In this document: piece by piece, positions 24,003 to 35,353 of the stretch
Layout: every line of letters starts with the position of its first letter
How positions within the stretch are numbered: position 1 is the stretch's first letter
From: Sabellastarte sp. h YS-2021
Lineage: Eukaryota; Annelida; Polychaeta; Sabellida; Sabellidae
Direction: 5' to 3'
Assembly (NCBI GenBank): GCA_964017235.1
Contig: OZ024927.1
Location: forward strand, 47,807,293-47,871,292
DNA: 64,000 bases
Notes under the pieces: generated by a model
Databases searched by the model: none
Told to the model about the DNA's origin: nothing
The model's input: the letters and a program-made list of their open reading frames with translations, nothing else
Program-made: the position numbers and the translations under genes

Positions 24003-24394
24003 ACTATTCTTATTTGGATGAAGCCCTGCAAATCAACATTTCCTAGCAATTTTTAGAGCAAGTTTGAAAATAAACAAAAAAATAAATTACCTTCTATGGT
24101 TCCAATATTGGATTCTGTACAAAAGTTCAGGTGCATGGCATCCTGATTCTCTGTAAGTTTTGCAAGAAATATGGGGTGACTATTTTGCATCTCGTTGTGG
24201 AATGTAGAAAGGTTAAAATATTTTTGGACTAATTTTGGGTAAGAATTTAGCATACACTCGACATGGAGTTTGTCAAGCCCCCACCAACCCTAACCCCTAA
24301 CCCTACCCTCCCCCCCCAGCACACACATACATAAATTTAGTCTATTAATTGTATTGTGTATTTATACTCAGTGCACAAGTAACTGACATTCCCT
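24003..24394. other. Unassigned spacer
   Basis: Includes a short CCCTAACCCCTAACCCTACC stretch followed by a C run; no gene seen. Confidence 0.4.
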
Positions 24395-24597
24395 AAACTG
24401 GAAGATAGAGGCTCAAGGATGACCATTTATCAACGTCCTTGAGTTTCTTTAGCCTGCCACTGGGGATAGCGCCCAATGACAGAGGACCGCCATTTTAAGT
24501 GGTCATCCAAGCCACTATGTATCTGCCTGTACCTGGGTATGAACCCACGCCCTCTGAGCTCCTAGACAAGAATGCTACCCGCTAGGCCACAGTGCCT
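24395..24597 (-). repeat. tRNA-derived SINE, family 3
   Basis: The minus strand begins AAGGCACTGTGGCCTAGCGG (box A like) with GGGTTCATACCC (box B like) about 45 nt later, the spacing of a tRNA promoter. The body differs from SINE families 1 and 2 here. Only one copy is in the window, so the right boundary is approximate. Confidence 0.65.
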
Positions 24598-25626
24598 TTT
24601 ACAATAGCTTGAAAAGAGAACTATTTTGAAACATTGTTTATTTAGCACCCAAATACTATACATTTGAAGCTTCCCGAAGTAACCAGAAGTAAAGTTTTCA
24701 ATTCCTCTGTAATAGATTGAAACACATTTACCATGATTAAGAATATATTGCCAAATTACAATTTCTCTGTAGTACATGCACCACAATTTGTTGAACCTAC
24801 TGTTTCTGTCATTAATGAATAAGATATAGTATTTACACTAAAATAAAACCAATACCCGTGTTAGTGTCCTATTATTGTTTTGCGCTTTTTTCTGTACTGC
24901 TATATTGTCTATTTAATGTACTCTGTAGGTATCAAAAATTTAAAAAGAAATCTACTATTAGTTAAATATCACTCAAAATCAATAAAAATACAAATATTTC
25001 TCCTTTTGGTAATAACCATTGTTAATCATTGTTGTTCTAATCATTTCTTATTCAAATACATTTGACCCAAAAACTATTTTCGTCAAATAAGCTATTATCA
25101 AACTCTTTTAGCGGGTTTAATTCTGATGTTTTGTGAAGGGATGCAAAATTTTTCAAAACCTATATCATTGGGAAATGATTGTTTATGTGAAATGGGAATT
25201 AAATTGTTCTATGTTATGTTTAATCTATTGATATTTCAATGATACTACAAGGTAAATCAATGATTCAGATATAGTTCAGATATAATTCAAATAGTTGCTC
25301 TTCTATAATCGTTTTTTAGTAATGGAAAGACTACAAAATAGAGTGACTTACACTACAACACTACACTACTCCACTACCACACATTATTTCCTCACAACAT
25401 TCATATACCATAAAAATGTTGAATAATTAAGCTTTAACCTATTTTAGAGGGTTAAAAATGCAGACATAAACCATATATAAGGGTAGAACAATTAATCTAA
25501 TCTGGAGGGGTAACAAACACACACAAGGCTGGAACACTGATCTCGTTTGTACGGGTAACAAAGCATTAACCTTGGTTGAATGCTGAATTTGATGACAAAT
25601 GTCCCTTTCAGTAGATTAGACTTATC
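24598..25626. other. Flank 3' of BHMT-like copy A
   Basis: AT-rich sequence downstream of the minus-strand gene A; it includes its 3' UTR, whose end I cannot place. It does not resemble the 3' flank shared by copies B and C. Confidence 0.45.
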
Positions 25627-28600
25627 CTATTTAGGAGGGTTAAACTGTGACTGCCAGTGGGACTGAGCAAACAGGTGTTGTTCATCAGTCAACTGTGACA
25701 AATGTTGTGACATATCTGCAGAATACTTGCTGGCTGGTGGTGATCTGCCCAGTGCTTCTGCCATTGCTCTAATATAGTGTGGTCTGTTACCACAACAAAT
25801 CCCCATGTACTGAACACCCAGCTCCTTCAGCACCATTGTAAAATTGGTGATGGCGGAACGTGAACAAAGCCAGGAATCCAAGTCTTCTGGAAATGACCGC
25901 TCACCTGAAATGGATAATTATAGATATGCCAGACATATCCCTAACAAGATTTGTGATGTTTAGGTTGCACCAACTATATTAACACAGTCTGTAGAACTAT
26001 GGTTAAAAAACTCACATATTACATCATATATGATGGAATAGTTCAGTAACTAACTTATATCTAAATTATGTTTACATTATGGGTAGTTTTAGCTTTCTTA
26101 TTTATGTCCCACCAACACATGATCAAGCCAGGAGAGGATTCCAAGTTGGAAAACCAAGTCATCGTCTGCAACAAATGACATTTGAAAGATTAGAGTCTAT
26201 ACCTTGTGCTTACAGTTTGGGGGAAGAGCAGGAATAAATGTAGAAGTACTATTTATGTGTTAAATGTTTATGCAAGTTTATGGCATTGACACTGTATAAA
26301 TATAGGAGATTGCATACCAGTAGCCTGATCTCTGAGTTCCTGCATACAAGTGGCTTCAGATGTTGTTCTGTATGGCACAGGTAGGCATGCAATCGGACCC
26401 TTTAAATACCAAGAAATATTTTTTTGTAATATCATATCACATGATTGGTAAAGGTGCACAATTTTTGGTTTATGTCATTGTGTTTACCTTGCACTTTTGC
26501 CTGATTTCTTTAATAACAGGGAGAATAGATTGGGGACCTCTGAAACAGTTGATACCCACTACATCAGCTCCAAGGTTCTCCAACTCTCTACAGGCATCTC
26601 CAAAACTCATTGAGTCCTTGCCCTGAGTGCGGTTATATTGTGATGGCGCAAATGTTACCACAGAAGGTATACCTTTAAACATTAAATAGAACAAATGCAT
26701 TCAGTTCATATTGTATGCATGTTGAATAACAAAATTTACAAATGAGGAATATCCCATTTGTTGGAATGATATTTATGAAAAAAAACATTAATTGTTTTAA
26801 ATTAATCACATCATGATTAGGTGCATTATATTCCCTATTTGTTCCTGTAAAATTGATCTATTTGTTCTCTTTATGGGAATGAATTTTGACAAAATAGTTT
26901 CCTCTGCCTTCCAAACTACCCATCGTGATATTGACTGTACAGTATTAAAAGTGATGTAAAACCCCAAATAGATAAATAAACTACCTGGTGCATAATCCTG
27001 GATGCATTTCAGTGCTAATGCTGCTTCACCAAAATGTTCAAATGTTTCAGCAATGATGAAATCTGCCTTTGCGTCAGTAGCCCATATAATTTGTTCCTGT
27101 TAAAAATAATAACTAAATTCTATTGGTATTTCTGTGGTATTAATTAAACTGTCAGTGCCAGTTTATTTCCAAAATATATATACAATATGTTTTTCTTCTC
27201 TTTGAATCTTTAAAATATATCTTGAGTTCAAATGGCAAAAAGTTTTTAAAATCTGTTTTTCTTATTTTGGACAATTCCCTCCAAACTTACTCTGACTCAT
27301 AATGTATATTGAAAATATATCACTAAACTATGTAAGCTAGAAACCTTGAACATCTGTCTGCACTGTTCTTGAGATTTGGTATCTTCTGGGTTATATATTG
27401 TGGTATTAGAGATGTTGCCTGCCAGCAGGGTATTTGTCTTTTCAGCCACTTCTTTAGCAATACATAGGGCATCAATATTTAATTTTCTTAAGTCATTTTC
27501 TCTTCCAATCAGCCTCAGCTTCTCTCTGTGACCATAGTACTAAAAACACACATAACTGATTTTCATTATTTGATGGAATATTTTGAAGCAGAAATAAACT
27601 ATTTCTGTTATTTTTATGAGTCATGATCTTATTTTTTATTAAGATCAAAAGGTGAAAGCTGTATGTGTAGCAAGGGAAGAAGAATATGGTAAAGATAGTA
27701 ACTAATACATCATTGCATATATATCAACACTCCACTATTTACTATCAAAACTGTCTTATACACATTAAAAGTTCCGGTTTAAATTTTTACTGGCTAAAAA
27801 TGTTAGAAGATGTGGTTTGCAAAAGCTTACATCCCACCCTGTCGACATAACTCAAACATAATTTTGAATATGGGATAGTTTTGCATGGTTTGGTTGGAAG
27901 GGTGATTAAAGGCAGCATTTTTTATGCTCTGTAGCATCATATCATGATTATAACTATTGATAGTGAATATAAAATATCAATTCCTTTAATTTTGTTTCTT
28001 TTGAAATAGTAATTATTCCAAATTTATTACTGTAAAAGCTTCCACTACATCACTTCCGCAGTGTACAAACTCTTCATGCAGATTTCGGACCAGATGAGGA
28101 TATTCTATCACTACTTCAGGAACAAAAGCCCCTGCTTTGAGATAACCACGCCTTTCAAATTCAAAGAGGTAACCTTCAGCACAGATAATATGCTCCCCTG
28201 CCTGCAACCTCTCCCGTAAACCTAGACACATGACAAAATTGGGTTTATTCAGTATTTTTAACATTTGACATTTGTAGGGTTTTACATCCCATTCAATAGC
28301 CATTTTGGACAGGTCTTCAGTATGGAAGCTTTGGGGGGTGTACCTACATGGAGATGACAGCCAGTGAAAAGATGCCGAACTTGCTAACCATGAGGCCACT
28401 GAAGAGTGTTACCATTTGAGTCTTCTCTTTCACCACTCCAGATATTTTTTGAGCTTTTTCATCCCTTCAAGGTTATCCTCATATTGGTACATGCCTCTAA
28501 CACATATGATATGTTGTGTTTGATCCAAATTGAAAACTTTTGTGTTTAAATGAAGGGCAAATAATTGTACAAGCAACAACCAATTTTAAGTCCCTTGCCC

Positions 28601-29163
28601 ATGTTATGGTGAAGTGTAGAAAACATGACTTTGATCCATTCGTTGTGAATTTTAGAAACCAACAAAAATAGATTTTAACAAAAAAATTGTTGATTGTACT
28701 AATATTCAGTTAGATTAATGTTGTGTGTTTTATTTTTTCAACTTTCATTTCATTAACTGGAGGTTTGGATATACACATTTTAAATTTAAAGCAGTAAATT
28801 AAATGATTCATAATATCTTGAATACACGAAGTAGAACAATGGTAATAAAGTAATAACACTGATACAAAACCTCCAATAGCAAATACATTTCTTTTGTACA
28901 AAGCACCCTGTGTAGTTAAAATGTGTTGATATCTTTAAAGGTTGCTAAAATTAAACCTTGATTGATTAACTATTACATTATGCATACAACTAGTTTGTTG
29001 CCACCATCTGTGAAACCATTCTTTGCGAAAGGTCTGATTTTTCTAACTTTAGTTATAGAACATAATTATAAATGTATTTGCACTAATTGTTGTTGTTGTA
29101 ACACTAATTTGTACTGGTATATGATACATTAAAGTGAAAATACCAACCTTTTCTGTTAGCCAT
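25627..29163 (-). CDS. BHMT: Betaine--homocysteine S-methyltransferase-like, copy A
   Basis: Zinc-dependent methyltransferase family that moves a methyl group to homocysteine to make methionine, normally in the cytosol. Seven coding exons on the minus strand, all with AG/GT borders: 29,148-29,163; 28,031-28,221; 27,345-27,539; 26,985-27,096; 26,488-26,672; 26,318-26,399; 25,627-25,904. They join in frame to 352 residues plus TAG. The start is ATG GCT AAC in a 16-nt exon. Family marks: LRERLQAGE and RGYLKAG near the N-terminus, FIIAETFEH (Glu151), VVGINC (zinc ligand Cys214) and YMGICCG (Cys297, Cys298). Against human BHMT, Asp26 aligns with Ala20, Trp44 with Phe38 and Tyr160 with Thr152, and the C-terminal extension of human BHMT (406 residues) is absent. 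Substrate may therefore not be betaine. No stops or shifts seen; probably functional. Confidence 0.9.
26895..26978 (+). repeat. SINE family 1 tail fragment
   Basis: Contains TTTCCTCTGCCTTCCAAACT, a GTGATATTGACTGTACAGTA stretch and the GTAAAACCCCAAATA tail of family 1. The tRNA head is missing. It lies in intron 4 of copy A, directly beside the donor of exon 4. Confidence 0.65.
28276..28405 (-). repeat. SINE family 2 in intron 1 of copy A
   Basis: The minus strand reads CAGTGGCCTCATGGTTAGCA (box A like) and ends in a GGGATGTAAAACC tail. The same SINE lies at the same place in copy B (42,237-42,358) and a third copy is at 56,850-56,995. Confidence 0.7.
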
Positions 29164-29334
29164 TTTAGTTATGCAAACAATTTCAGACTTGTCTTTAAAT
29201 GTCAATTTCAATCAAAACCAGATGATAATCTCTCTATATTGCAGTCTGATATGGTTTGCTATTTGTGTTACACACAGTAACAAATAGTCAGATGTTATCA
29301 ATCACATGTTGCCATATAAGAAAAGTGTGTTATC

Positions 29335-29362
29335 TATATAGCCTTGTTTCAGCCCAGCCAAT
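29335..29362 (-). promoter_or_regulatory. Possible core promoter of copy A
   Basis: On the minus strand an ATTGG (inverted CCAAT, 29,358-29,362) is followed about 18 nt later by GGCTATATAGAT (TATATA at 29,335-29,340), roughly 175 nt before the ATG. Copy B has the same arrangement with TATATT. Conservation may only reflect recent duplication; no transcript evidence. Confidence 0.35.
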
Positions 29363-29364
29363 TC

Positions 29365-29709
29365 AAATATATGTCCAATAATAATTTTTTTTCATATTTG
29401 GTTTATGTTTCTTAAATTACTGAAAACCCTTTTTGTAAAAGGCTTCTGATCCAATACACTGAGATATTTGTTTACGGTTGACCTTGGTACAATACATAGC
29501 ATCTTGAACAAATACCATTTGTCACAATGTTTCAGTTTCTGACCTTTTTAGTATGACCTTTATCCTTTAACATCAGAGTGCAAGAGTGTGCTTCTGATTG
29601 TGCAAATGGATTTTATAAATATGGGACATTGTCCATTTCTCTTTCATAGCCTGACCTTTTTAGTATGACCTTTTGATTGTGGCAGAACATGGTTCTGCAA
29701 GAGTAATTG
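29365..29709. other. Upstream flank of copy A
   Basis: The part next to the gene resembles the copy B upstream DNA to about 29,500 (GTTTATGTTTCT, AAAAGGCTTCTGATCCAATA). Beyond that no feature is recognised. Confidence 0.45.
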
Positions 29710-31140
29710 GAATTTAAGATTTCAACCTTGGCCTTGGAATCCTTTCTTCAAAATTTATGCTATAAAGTTCCAGAGCATTTTGACTGGCCGGCACACCTTG
29801 TGAGGCTAGGGGACTAGAAACAGGTGATTGTAAAACCTGAGAGATTTTACATTTTGTACTCTTTCTATTGCGTTCTTTGACAGAAGAGACTGGATACAAG
29901 ATGTCATAGCTAGATTGATGGGCCTTATGACCTCAGTGAATCAGAGGGAACTCATTTTGGACTGGTGATGAATGGTAGAATGTAACCATTGGCAAGATTG
30001 TTTAACACATTGTTTGAGCATTTGTTTGTTTGCCTGTCTCTTCTGAAAGAGCAGAGGAGACCTCCTACTGATAGACTAAGGGAGGCTTAAAAAGTCATTG
30101 GGAGGAGGGGTTTCCATGGCCTCATCCCTTTGTGTGAGGTCGAAAATGACCACTGGAGCCTCTGCAATTCAATTTCACCATAACTGGGGAAAATGATGGT
30201 TACTGCTTGGAATGGTTTGACCCCCATAGGGGTGTTTCTTGTAGGAGTCTCTTAGTTGTGAGGATTGTGTTATGGCTGATTTGACAGGGCCTAAACCCTA
30301 AGTGTTTTTATGGGTGGATTGAGGAGGAACTCTTGTCCCTCCTTAACTAATTGTGAATGGAGTAAAGGAGAGAGACAGAATGGGGAACTCCTAAGTTCTA
30401 AAGATCTGGTATCTCTCCTGAATTCCCCATAGTGTATAAGTCTCTCTGGAGAGTGGGCTAAGATGTTACTTGACAGGCTAAGGAACTCTGTTAGATAAGG
30501 ATCCTCTTATACAGGATATCTAGTCACAGGTCTTTCCATAATCTTTGGCTGCTGGGGATTATTTTTTATTTTCAGGGCACCCTTGAGTCTGAACTGTCCT
30601 GGAAACTAGCTCTGAGATTTTGCATTGCCTGGAGCTCAAATTCTTGACTTCCAGTAGGGAACCTAGCCCTTAGGGGGCCCAGAGTGACTAGGAGAGATAC
30701 AGATTTTGTAATTTTGAAATTGTCCTCAAAACAAGGTTGTCCCAATATACCCCCTAGTTGAACCAGGGGTTTTAGAGAATAATTTTCAGGTAAATTAATG
30801 GCCTGAAAGTCCTGTCTAAATTTATCAAAGCATCTTTAGCTGAGGATTGAGAGGGAGCATAGCTGAAGGGCCCCTTGGCGTAAGCTCCTGTTGGCCTGCT
30901 ACATCATTCAGAGCCCAGACTATGGAGGACCTAGGCATACTGTCCCTGGTAAGGGAGATTAAAAAAACTGGCTAAGTTTCAATGTCCTCGGAATATGGTC
31001 AGGGCCAAGTCAGGCAATCAACTTTCCAATAAAATACAGAGTCCGGGTCTGAGTGATGGACCTTGTTCAGAAGAAGCCCTCTTGGTCTTGAGGACTTTTT
31101 GACTTTCACCGAAGCCTCAAATAAGTGACATTTAAAAGGC
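29710..31140 (-). mobile_element. Unidentified retroelement-like remnant
   Basis: Base composition is clearly less AT-rich than the neighbours. Conceptual minus-strand translation gives protein-like pieces in several frames: SSAKDALINLD, KPLVQLGGILGQPCFEDNFK, ERLIHYGEFRRDTRSLELRS and SSPFCLSPLLHSQLVKEGQE. The longest intact frame (29,714-29,899) is only 61 residues. This pattern is what a decayed retroelement gag-like region would look like, but I do not recognise the family and no polymerase motif is visible. Confidence 0.4.
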
Positions 31141-31207
31141 TTGTGTTCGTTTAATCCAAGTGTATGTTAGGATTGTTCGGAATTCTGATCTGAAACCATC
31201 ATCCGAA

Positions 31208-31365
31208 CTGCTCAGATTTTAGATCTGAACAATCGTCCGAACATATGGTCGGATGGTAGTACTTGGGTGAACATGCAAGTCAAGTTGAACTGCTCGGAGT
31301 TTAGATCCGAACAATAATCAGAACATCCAAACATGTTCGGATGGTTAGTACTTGGATGATTATAA
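31208..31365 (+). repeat. Two-copy tandem repeat with internal inverted motifs
   Basis: Two units of about 80 nt: each has CTGCTC(A/G)GA, TTTAGATC(T/C)GAACAAT, a CCGAACAT..GGATGG segment and TAGTACTTGG(G/A)TGA. Within each, ATGTTCGGAT-like sequence pairs with its complement, so each unit can fold. Confidence 0.65.
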
Positions 31366-31602
31366 GTCAAACTGTTGGGATTGCAATTGTGCATTAAATA
31401 TTCATCTATTTACAAAGACTTTTTAGTAAAATATTTTAAATATTTTATATATTCATATAAAAACTTTATTTAATCTTTAATAAATGCAAAGAAAAAGGGG
31501 GGCGACTATGCTAATGCCAAACCAAGGTTTTGCAAGTACCTGGTGTCTAGACGAAGATGATTGAACAAGGCCTTTTATATACATTTTGTATTTAAACCCT
31601 TC

Positions 31603-31700
31603 AAAAGGTCAAATAGTGTAGCAGATTGGGGTTAAAATATTTTATTTTATTGTTTTATTTCGACAGGTAAAGGTCCTGCAATAAGCTACATACATGATTC
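31603..31700 (+). repeat. Direct repeat flanking inverted block, left
   Basis: Shares AAACCCTT, GGTCAAATA(G/A)TGTA and AGAT..GGGTTAAAATATTT-like blocks with 33,242-33,345. The pair brackets the inverted block at 31,790-33,240. Confidence 0.5.
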
Positions 31701-31789
31701 ATAGTCTCTCAGCACTTCCTGTCTAGACAATGACTTCACCGAACGAGTTCCCAAGGATTCTCTTCGGAGTCAGCTTCCATGCTTTATTT

Positions 31790-33240
31790 CATATATAAAC
31801 CCAGACGGGCGACCCTTCCATTGTCTCAACTCTCCATTATTTTTGCATAATGAAGAGTTACCACTACATTATTTTCTAACAGTGGATTGTGGTTAAGTTC
31901 AATGGCCAGTCTGCCAAGAACAAAAGGGTATTTGCCAGTCATCCTCAGCACAATGCATTCAATATTGAAATGTTTTCACAACTTCTTTCATATTAATTAG
32001 TTCAGTGGGTACATTTTCAAAGTCTTTTCAATTCTGAATGACATTCAGTGTTCATAGAAAAATACCTCATGGAAAATGCTACCTTGAAAAAGACAAGTAA
32101 TTTAATTTGTAAAGTTGGATATTTTTTAATTCTTTGCATTTCTTTACAATCTGACTTTACAATAATCTTCTGTGAACTTAATCAAAGAAGCAGCTAACTT
32201 TCAAACAAACTCACTGTAAAAATCTAACCCGGCATACTATATTAAAAGGAGTGTTTTTAGTGCCTCAAAATTTACTCAACTAAAATGAGAAAAAAAACGT
32301 AGTGCAAAAATGCAGTTCTGAAATGCATTACCTCTGGGTTTAAATTTGATTTAAATTTTCAATGTTTTTAAGTTCAAAACAAAGATTTTAATTTATCTTA
32401 TTACAGTTTGTTATATACTTCTAAAATGATACACTGTGGTTGAAATGATTTTTTTTTTTTCTTAATGTTGTGGGGTTAATTTCATAGGAGGTATCACTGG
32501 AATACAAAATGTGGAGCAGGCATTCTTCCTATGAGGCTTTTTTCCAGGAGACAATATTTCCAGGAGGCATTTTTCCTTGATTCCAAATTAAGAGACAAAA
32601 AAGCACACAAAATAAAAATCTTGAGAAACCCAAAAACTTCAACACAAAATAAAACAAGTAAGTAATTCTCCAGTTTCTAGTACTTTCAATGCCTGAAATA
32701 CAAAAATAATAGTTTACTGTATTAAAACAAGCACAGATTAATAAAGTGACACGAAACACTCACCACAACAAATTATCCACAGCATTGTTAAATAAGCAGT
32801 CTAATTTTTTTTCTGGAAAGTGGTTTCTGTAAGTCACAGATCCATATTTTATTGATTATCATTATCCATGGTTAAATGGATCAGATTATGTTAAAACTTT
32901 TTAAGCTTTATCCAAAATTATATTTTTCCATAAAGGAAAAGAAGTGGTACACATGGTGAAACAATGTTGATTGTGTATTGAGATAAAAAAACAACCATAG
33001 AACTAATTTAATGAAAGCTCCATTTGGTATGCACACCAAAGGAAACATTGCAAAGATTGTCTAGGTTGATCATTTGGTGCAAGGTGTTTAATTAATAAAT
33101 TGGTTTTAATTTACAGGGTTTTATAATAGATAATTGCCTCGTGGCGCTTCCATTATGCAAACTTAATGACCCTTCGGCCCGTTCGGGGCCTCAGGCCATT
33201 AAGTTTACATAATGGAGCGCCACTTGGCCATTATCTATAT
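31790..33240 (-). repeat. Inverted copy of the 34.9-37.2 kb / 49.1-50.3 kb block
   Basis: Its reverse complement matches 49,090-50,330 and 34,890-37,240 over most of its length: GTTTCACCATGTGTA, TGCATTGTGCT, ACTAATTAATAT.., ACTCTCCATTATGCAAAAAT and the closing foldback. One end is a near-palindrome at 33,123-33,240 (arms with GATAATTGCC..GTGGCGCTTCCATTATG), the other a short hairpin at about 31,827-31,861. With 34,890-37,240 it forms a large inverted repeat around the decayed BHMT copy D'. Confidence 0.7.
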
Positions 33241-33241
33241 A

Positions 33242-33345
33242 TTAAACCCTTAAACTGGTCAAATAATGTACCAGATAGGGAGTAAACCCTTAAAATATTT
33301 ATTTGATTTGATTTCAACAGGCATATATTCCTTTATATAAACTAA
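33242..33345 (+). repeat. Direct repeat flanking inverted block, right
   Basis: Partner of 31,603-31,700; see that entry. Diverged by small indels. Confidence 0.5.
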
Positions 33346-33864
33346 ACACTCGAGTCATTGTCACCCCCTCTTTGCTTTACAACATGAACCCGGAAGTACC
33401 AAAGACAAGCATATCCATATGAAAAAATAAACTTCTTTCCTTGCAATAAAATATATGTACATATCGCAGCCAACAAGAAAAGAAGGAAGAGTGATGAAGA
33501 ATGCTACAAGGGTACAACCTGGGGATTCAGTTTACACTAAACGTCTATTTTTCTTGGACGTTGGCCAGATGCCTGTAGCTTCCTGACATAGTATTCAGTT
33601 CCACATGGTAAGCTATTGTAGCGCAATAAAATGTTAGTTTTTAATGTTACAAAGTAAAGTATCAGAACTATACAGTTTTAAGCCATTTGGGCTACATTTC
33701 ACCAATATGTTGGCCTTGATATCCAAAACTGTACCATATGTAACCACATGTATAACCATGGTGCAAGTCTTTTTGAGATAAAGATGTTAATATATTAATG
33801 ATATTTTGAACAGTAATCTGCAAATACATAATTTCAGGGAAAAACTTGTAACATTGTACCTAAA
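33346..33864. other. Spacer, partly duplicated
   Basis: From about 33,620 it resembles 44,010-44,190 (TTTTAAGCCATTTGGGCTAC and flanks), marking the left limit of the segment shared by D' and D. No gene seen. Confidence 0.45.
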
Positions 33865-34758
33865 CGTGTGGTCTGTTAACACAGCAAATCCCATATACTG
33901 CACACCTAACTTTTTCAGTTCCTTGGTGAAAACAGTGATGTTAGAACAAGAACAAGCCAGTAATCTAAATGATCTGAAAATGACTGATCATCTGTAATGT
34001 TAATATACAATTCATTGCAGACATTTTAGAGACACATCTCAGAACCATTCGTGTCATGAACCGAAAAGTGTATGGCTTAATTGTACCAACTATATAACCT
34101 CATTCCAAAAAGAACTTTTAAGGCAATACTGGTTTATGTTTGAACTATTGTGATGCTGTAGTGAGTAACATTGACTGAAATATGTAGCGCTGCCCAATTC
34201 TTAATATTTGTTAATTCAAGACAGGTAGTGTAAAGGTTACTATTCACTTCCTGTTTGTGCATATTTTAATATTTGGACACATATTGATAATTTAAATCTA
34301 AATCAATAGACACTCTTATGATTGTTCACTTAAATTGATATTGTAAAGATCAATGAATTCAATGTAAAATAGTATCACTTTGTTTATGATTCAAATCATA
34401 TATTTTTGACAGAAACACTGCAATAAAGGCACAGATGAAACACATCAGCACATGACATAAATACATGCTTTACAGGTCCATGATATTGATAATAACTTTG
34501 TCTTCTGCATTTTTACATAAGTACAACAATAATTGTGCTATACTGCACAAATAAATTACATGCTTACAAAGAAAAAATGGTTGTTATAGTCTAGAACATT
34601 AAATATTAATGTCATGTTTGTCCATTATATTCCATCATGCATGAAATAGTTTTCGTTCTATGGCATAGCATTTTTAATACTTGTACTAATTCTGGTTAGA
34701 ACTCAAGTTAGTTTCAGTGACTTAAGGCTCTAGAATACCAACCATTGTGGTTGGTCAT
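33865..34758 (-). pseudogene. BHMT-like remnant D' (first and last exon pieces only)
   Basis: Two pieces of a BHMT-like gene on the minus strand. The 16-nt first coding exon is at 34,743-34,758 (ATG ACC AAC CAC AAT G, followed by a GT donor). The 5' part of the last exon is at 33,865-33,991, still with its AG acceptor, matching SFxxDLDxWL...ELKKLGVQYMG but frameshifted and cut before the end. Exons 2-6 are gone: only 750 nt separate the pieces, against more than 3 kb in copies A and B. It cannot encode an enzyme. The same internal loss is seen in D, so the loss predates their duplication. Confidence 0.8.
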
Positions 34759-35009
34759 GTCAGATGTCAGGTGTGTCTTTCAACAACAAACTAAGAGATC
34801 AATGAGTTGTACAATGACCTGGCATTTGTGACTTCTGTGACTTTATATATGCATGTCAAAGGTATCCTTCCTTTGGCTGCAGTTATTATATAGATAATGG
34901 CCAAGTGGTGCTTCATTATGTTATCTTAATGGCCTACGAGGCCCGAAGGGCTGAAGAGCCATTAAGTTTAAAATTCATCTTCACCACAAGTAGTGTCTCA
35001 CGTCAGATT

Positions 35010-35232
35010 TTTGTTTATTTGGGGTTTTACGTCGCTTTCAACACTGTACAGGTCATATCACGACGGGTAGTTGGAAGGGCAGAGGAAACCAGTACATATA
35101 GTTCGCTAGGGTTCTGTACTGTAAACTGCCGACCAGCGGCAAGCAACTACCAGCTTTCCCACTTACAGCCATGACGGGGATCGAACCCCGGCCGCAGAGG
35201 TGGGAGGCGAGAGTGTTGCCACCGTGGCCCCC
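35010..35232 (-). repeat. tRNA-derived SINE, family 1, best copy
   Basis: The minus strand starts GGCCACGGTGGCAACACTCT (box A like) with a textbook box B, GGGTTCGATCCCC, followed by the family body (CTGGTAGTTGCTTGCCGCTG, TACTGGTTTCCTCTGCCC) and tail GCGACGTAAAACCCCAAATA. It is absent from the paralogous block at 49.5 kb, so it inserted after that duplication. Confidence 0.85.
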
Positions 35233-35353
35233 GTCTCACGTCAGAAGTATATAACAAAATGTAATAAGATCGATTAAAATCCATGTTTTGAATTCAAAAA
35301 TTTTAAATTTAAATCAAATCTAAATCCAGTACTAATGCATATCAGCACTACAT

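Noticed and set aside
24280-24320. CCCTAA-like words resembling telomeric repeat
   Set aside because: Only three imperfect units followed by a C run; too short to call an interstitial telomere.
28013-28399. Copy A frame beginning at an ATG near 28,399
   Set aside because: The upstream part is intron plus SINE sequence; the acceptor at 28,222-28,223 and the micro-exon at 29,148-29,163 explain the start better.
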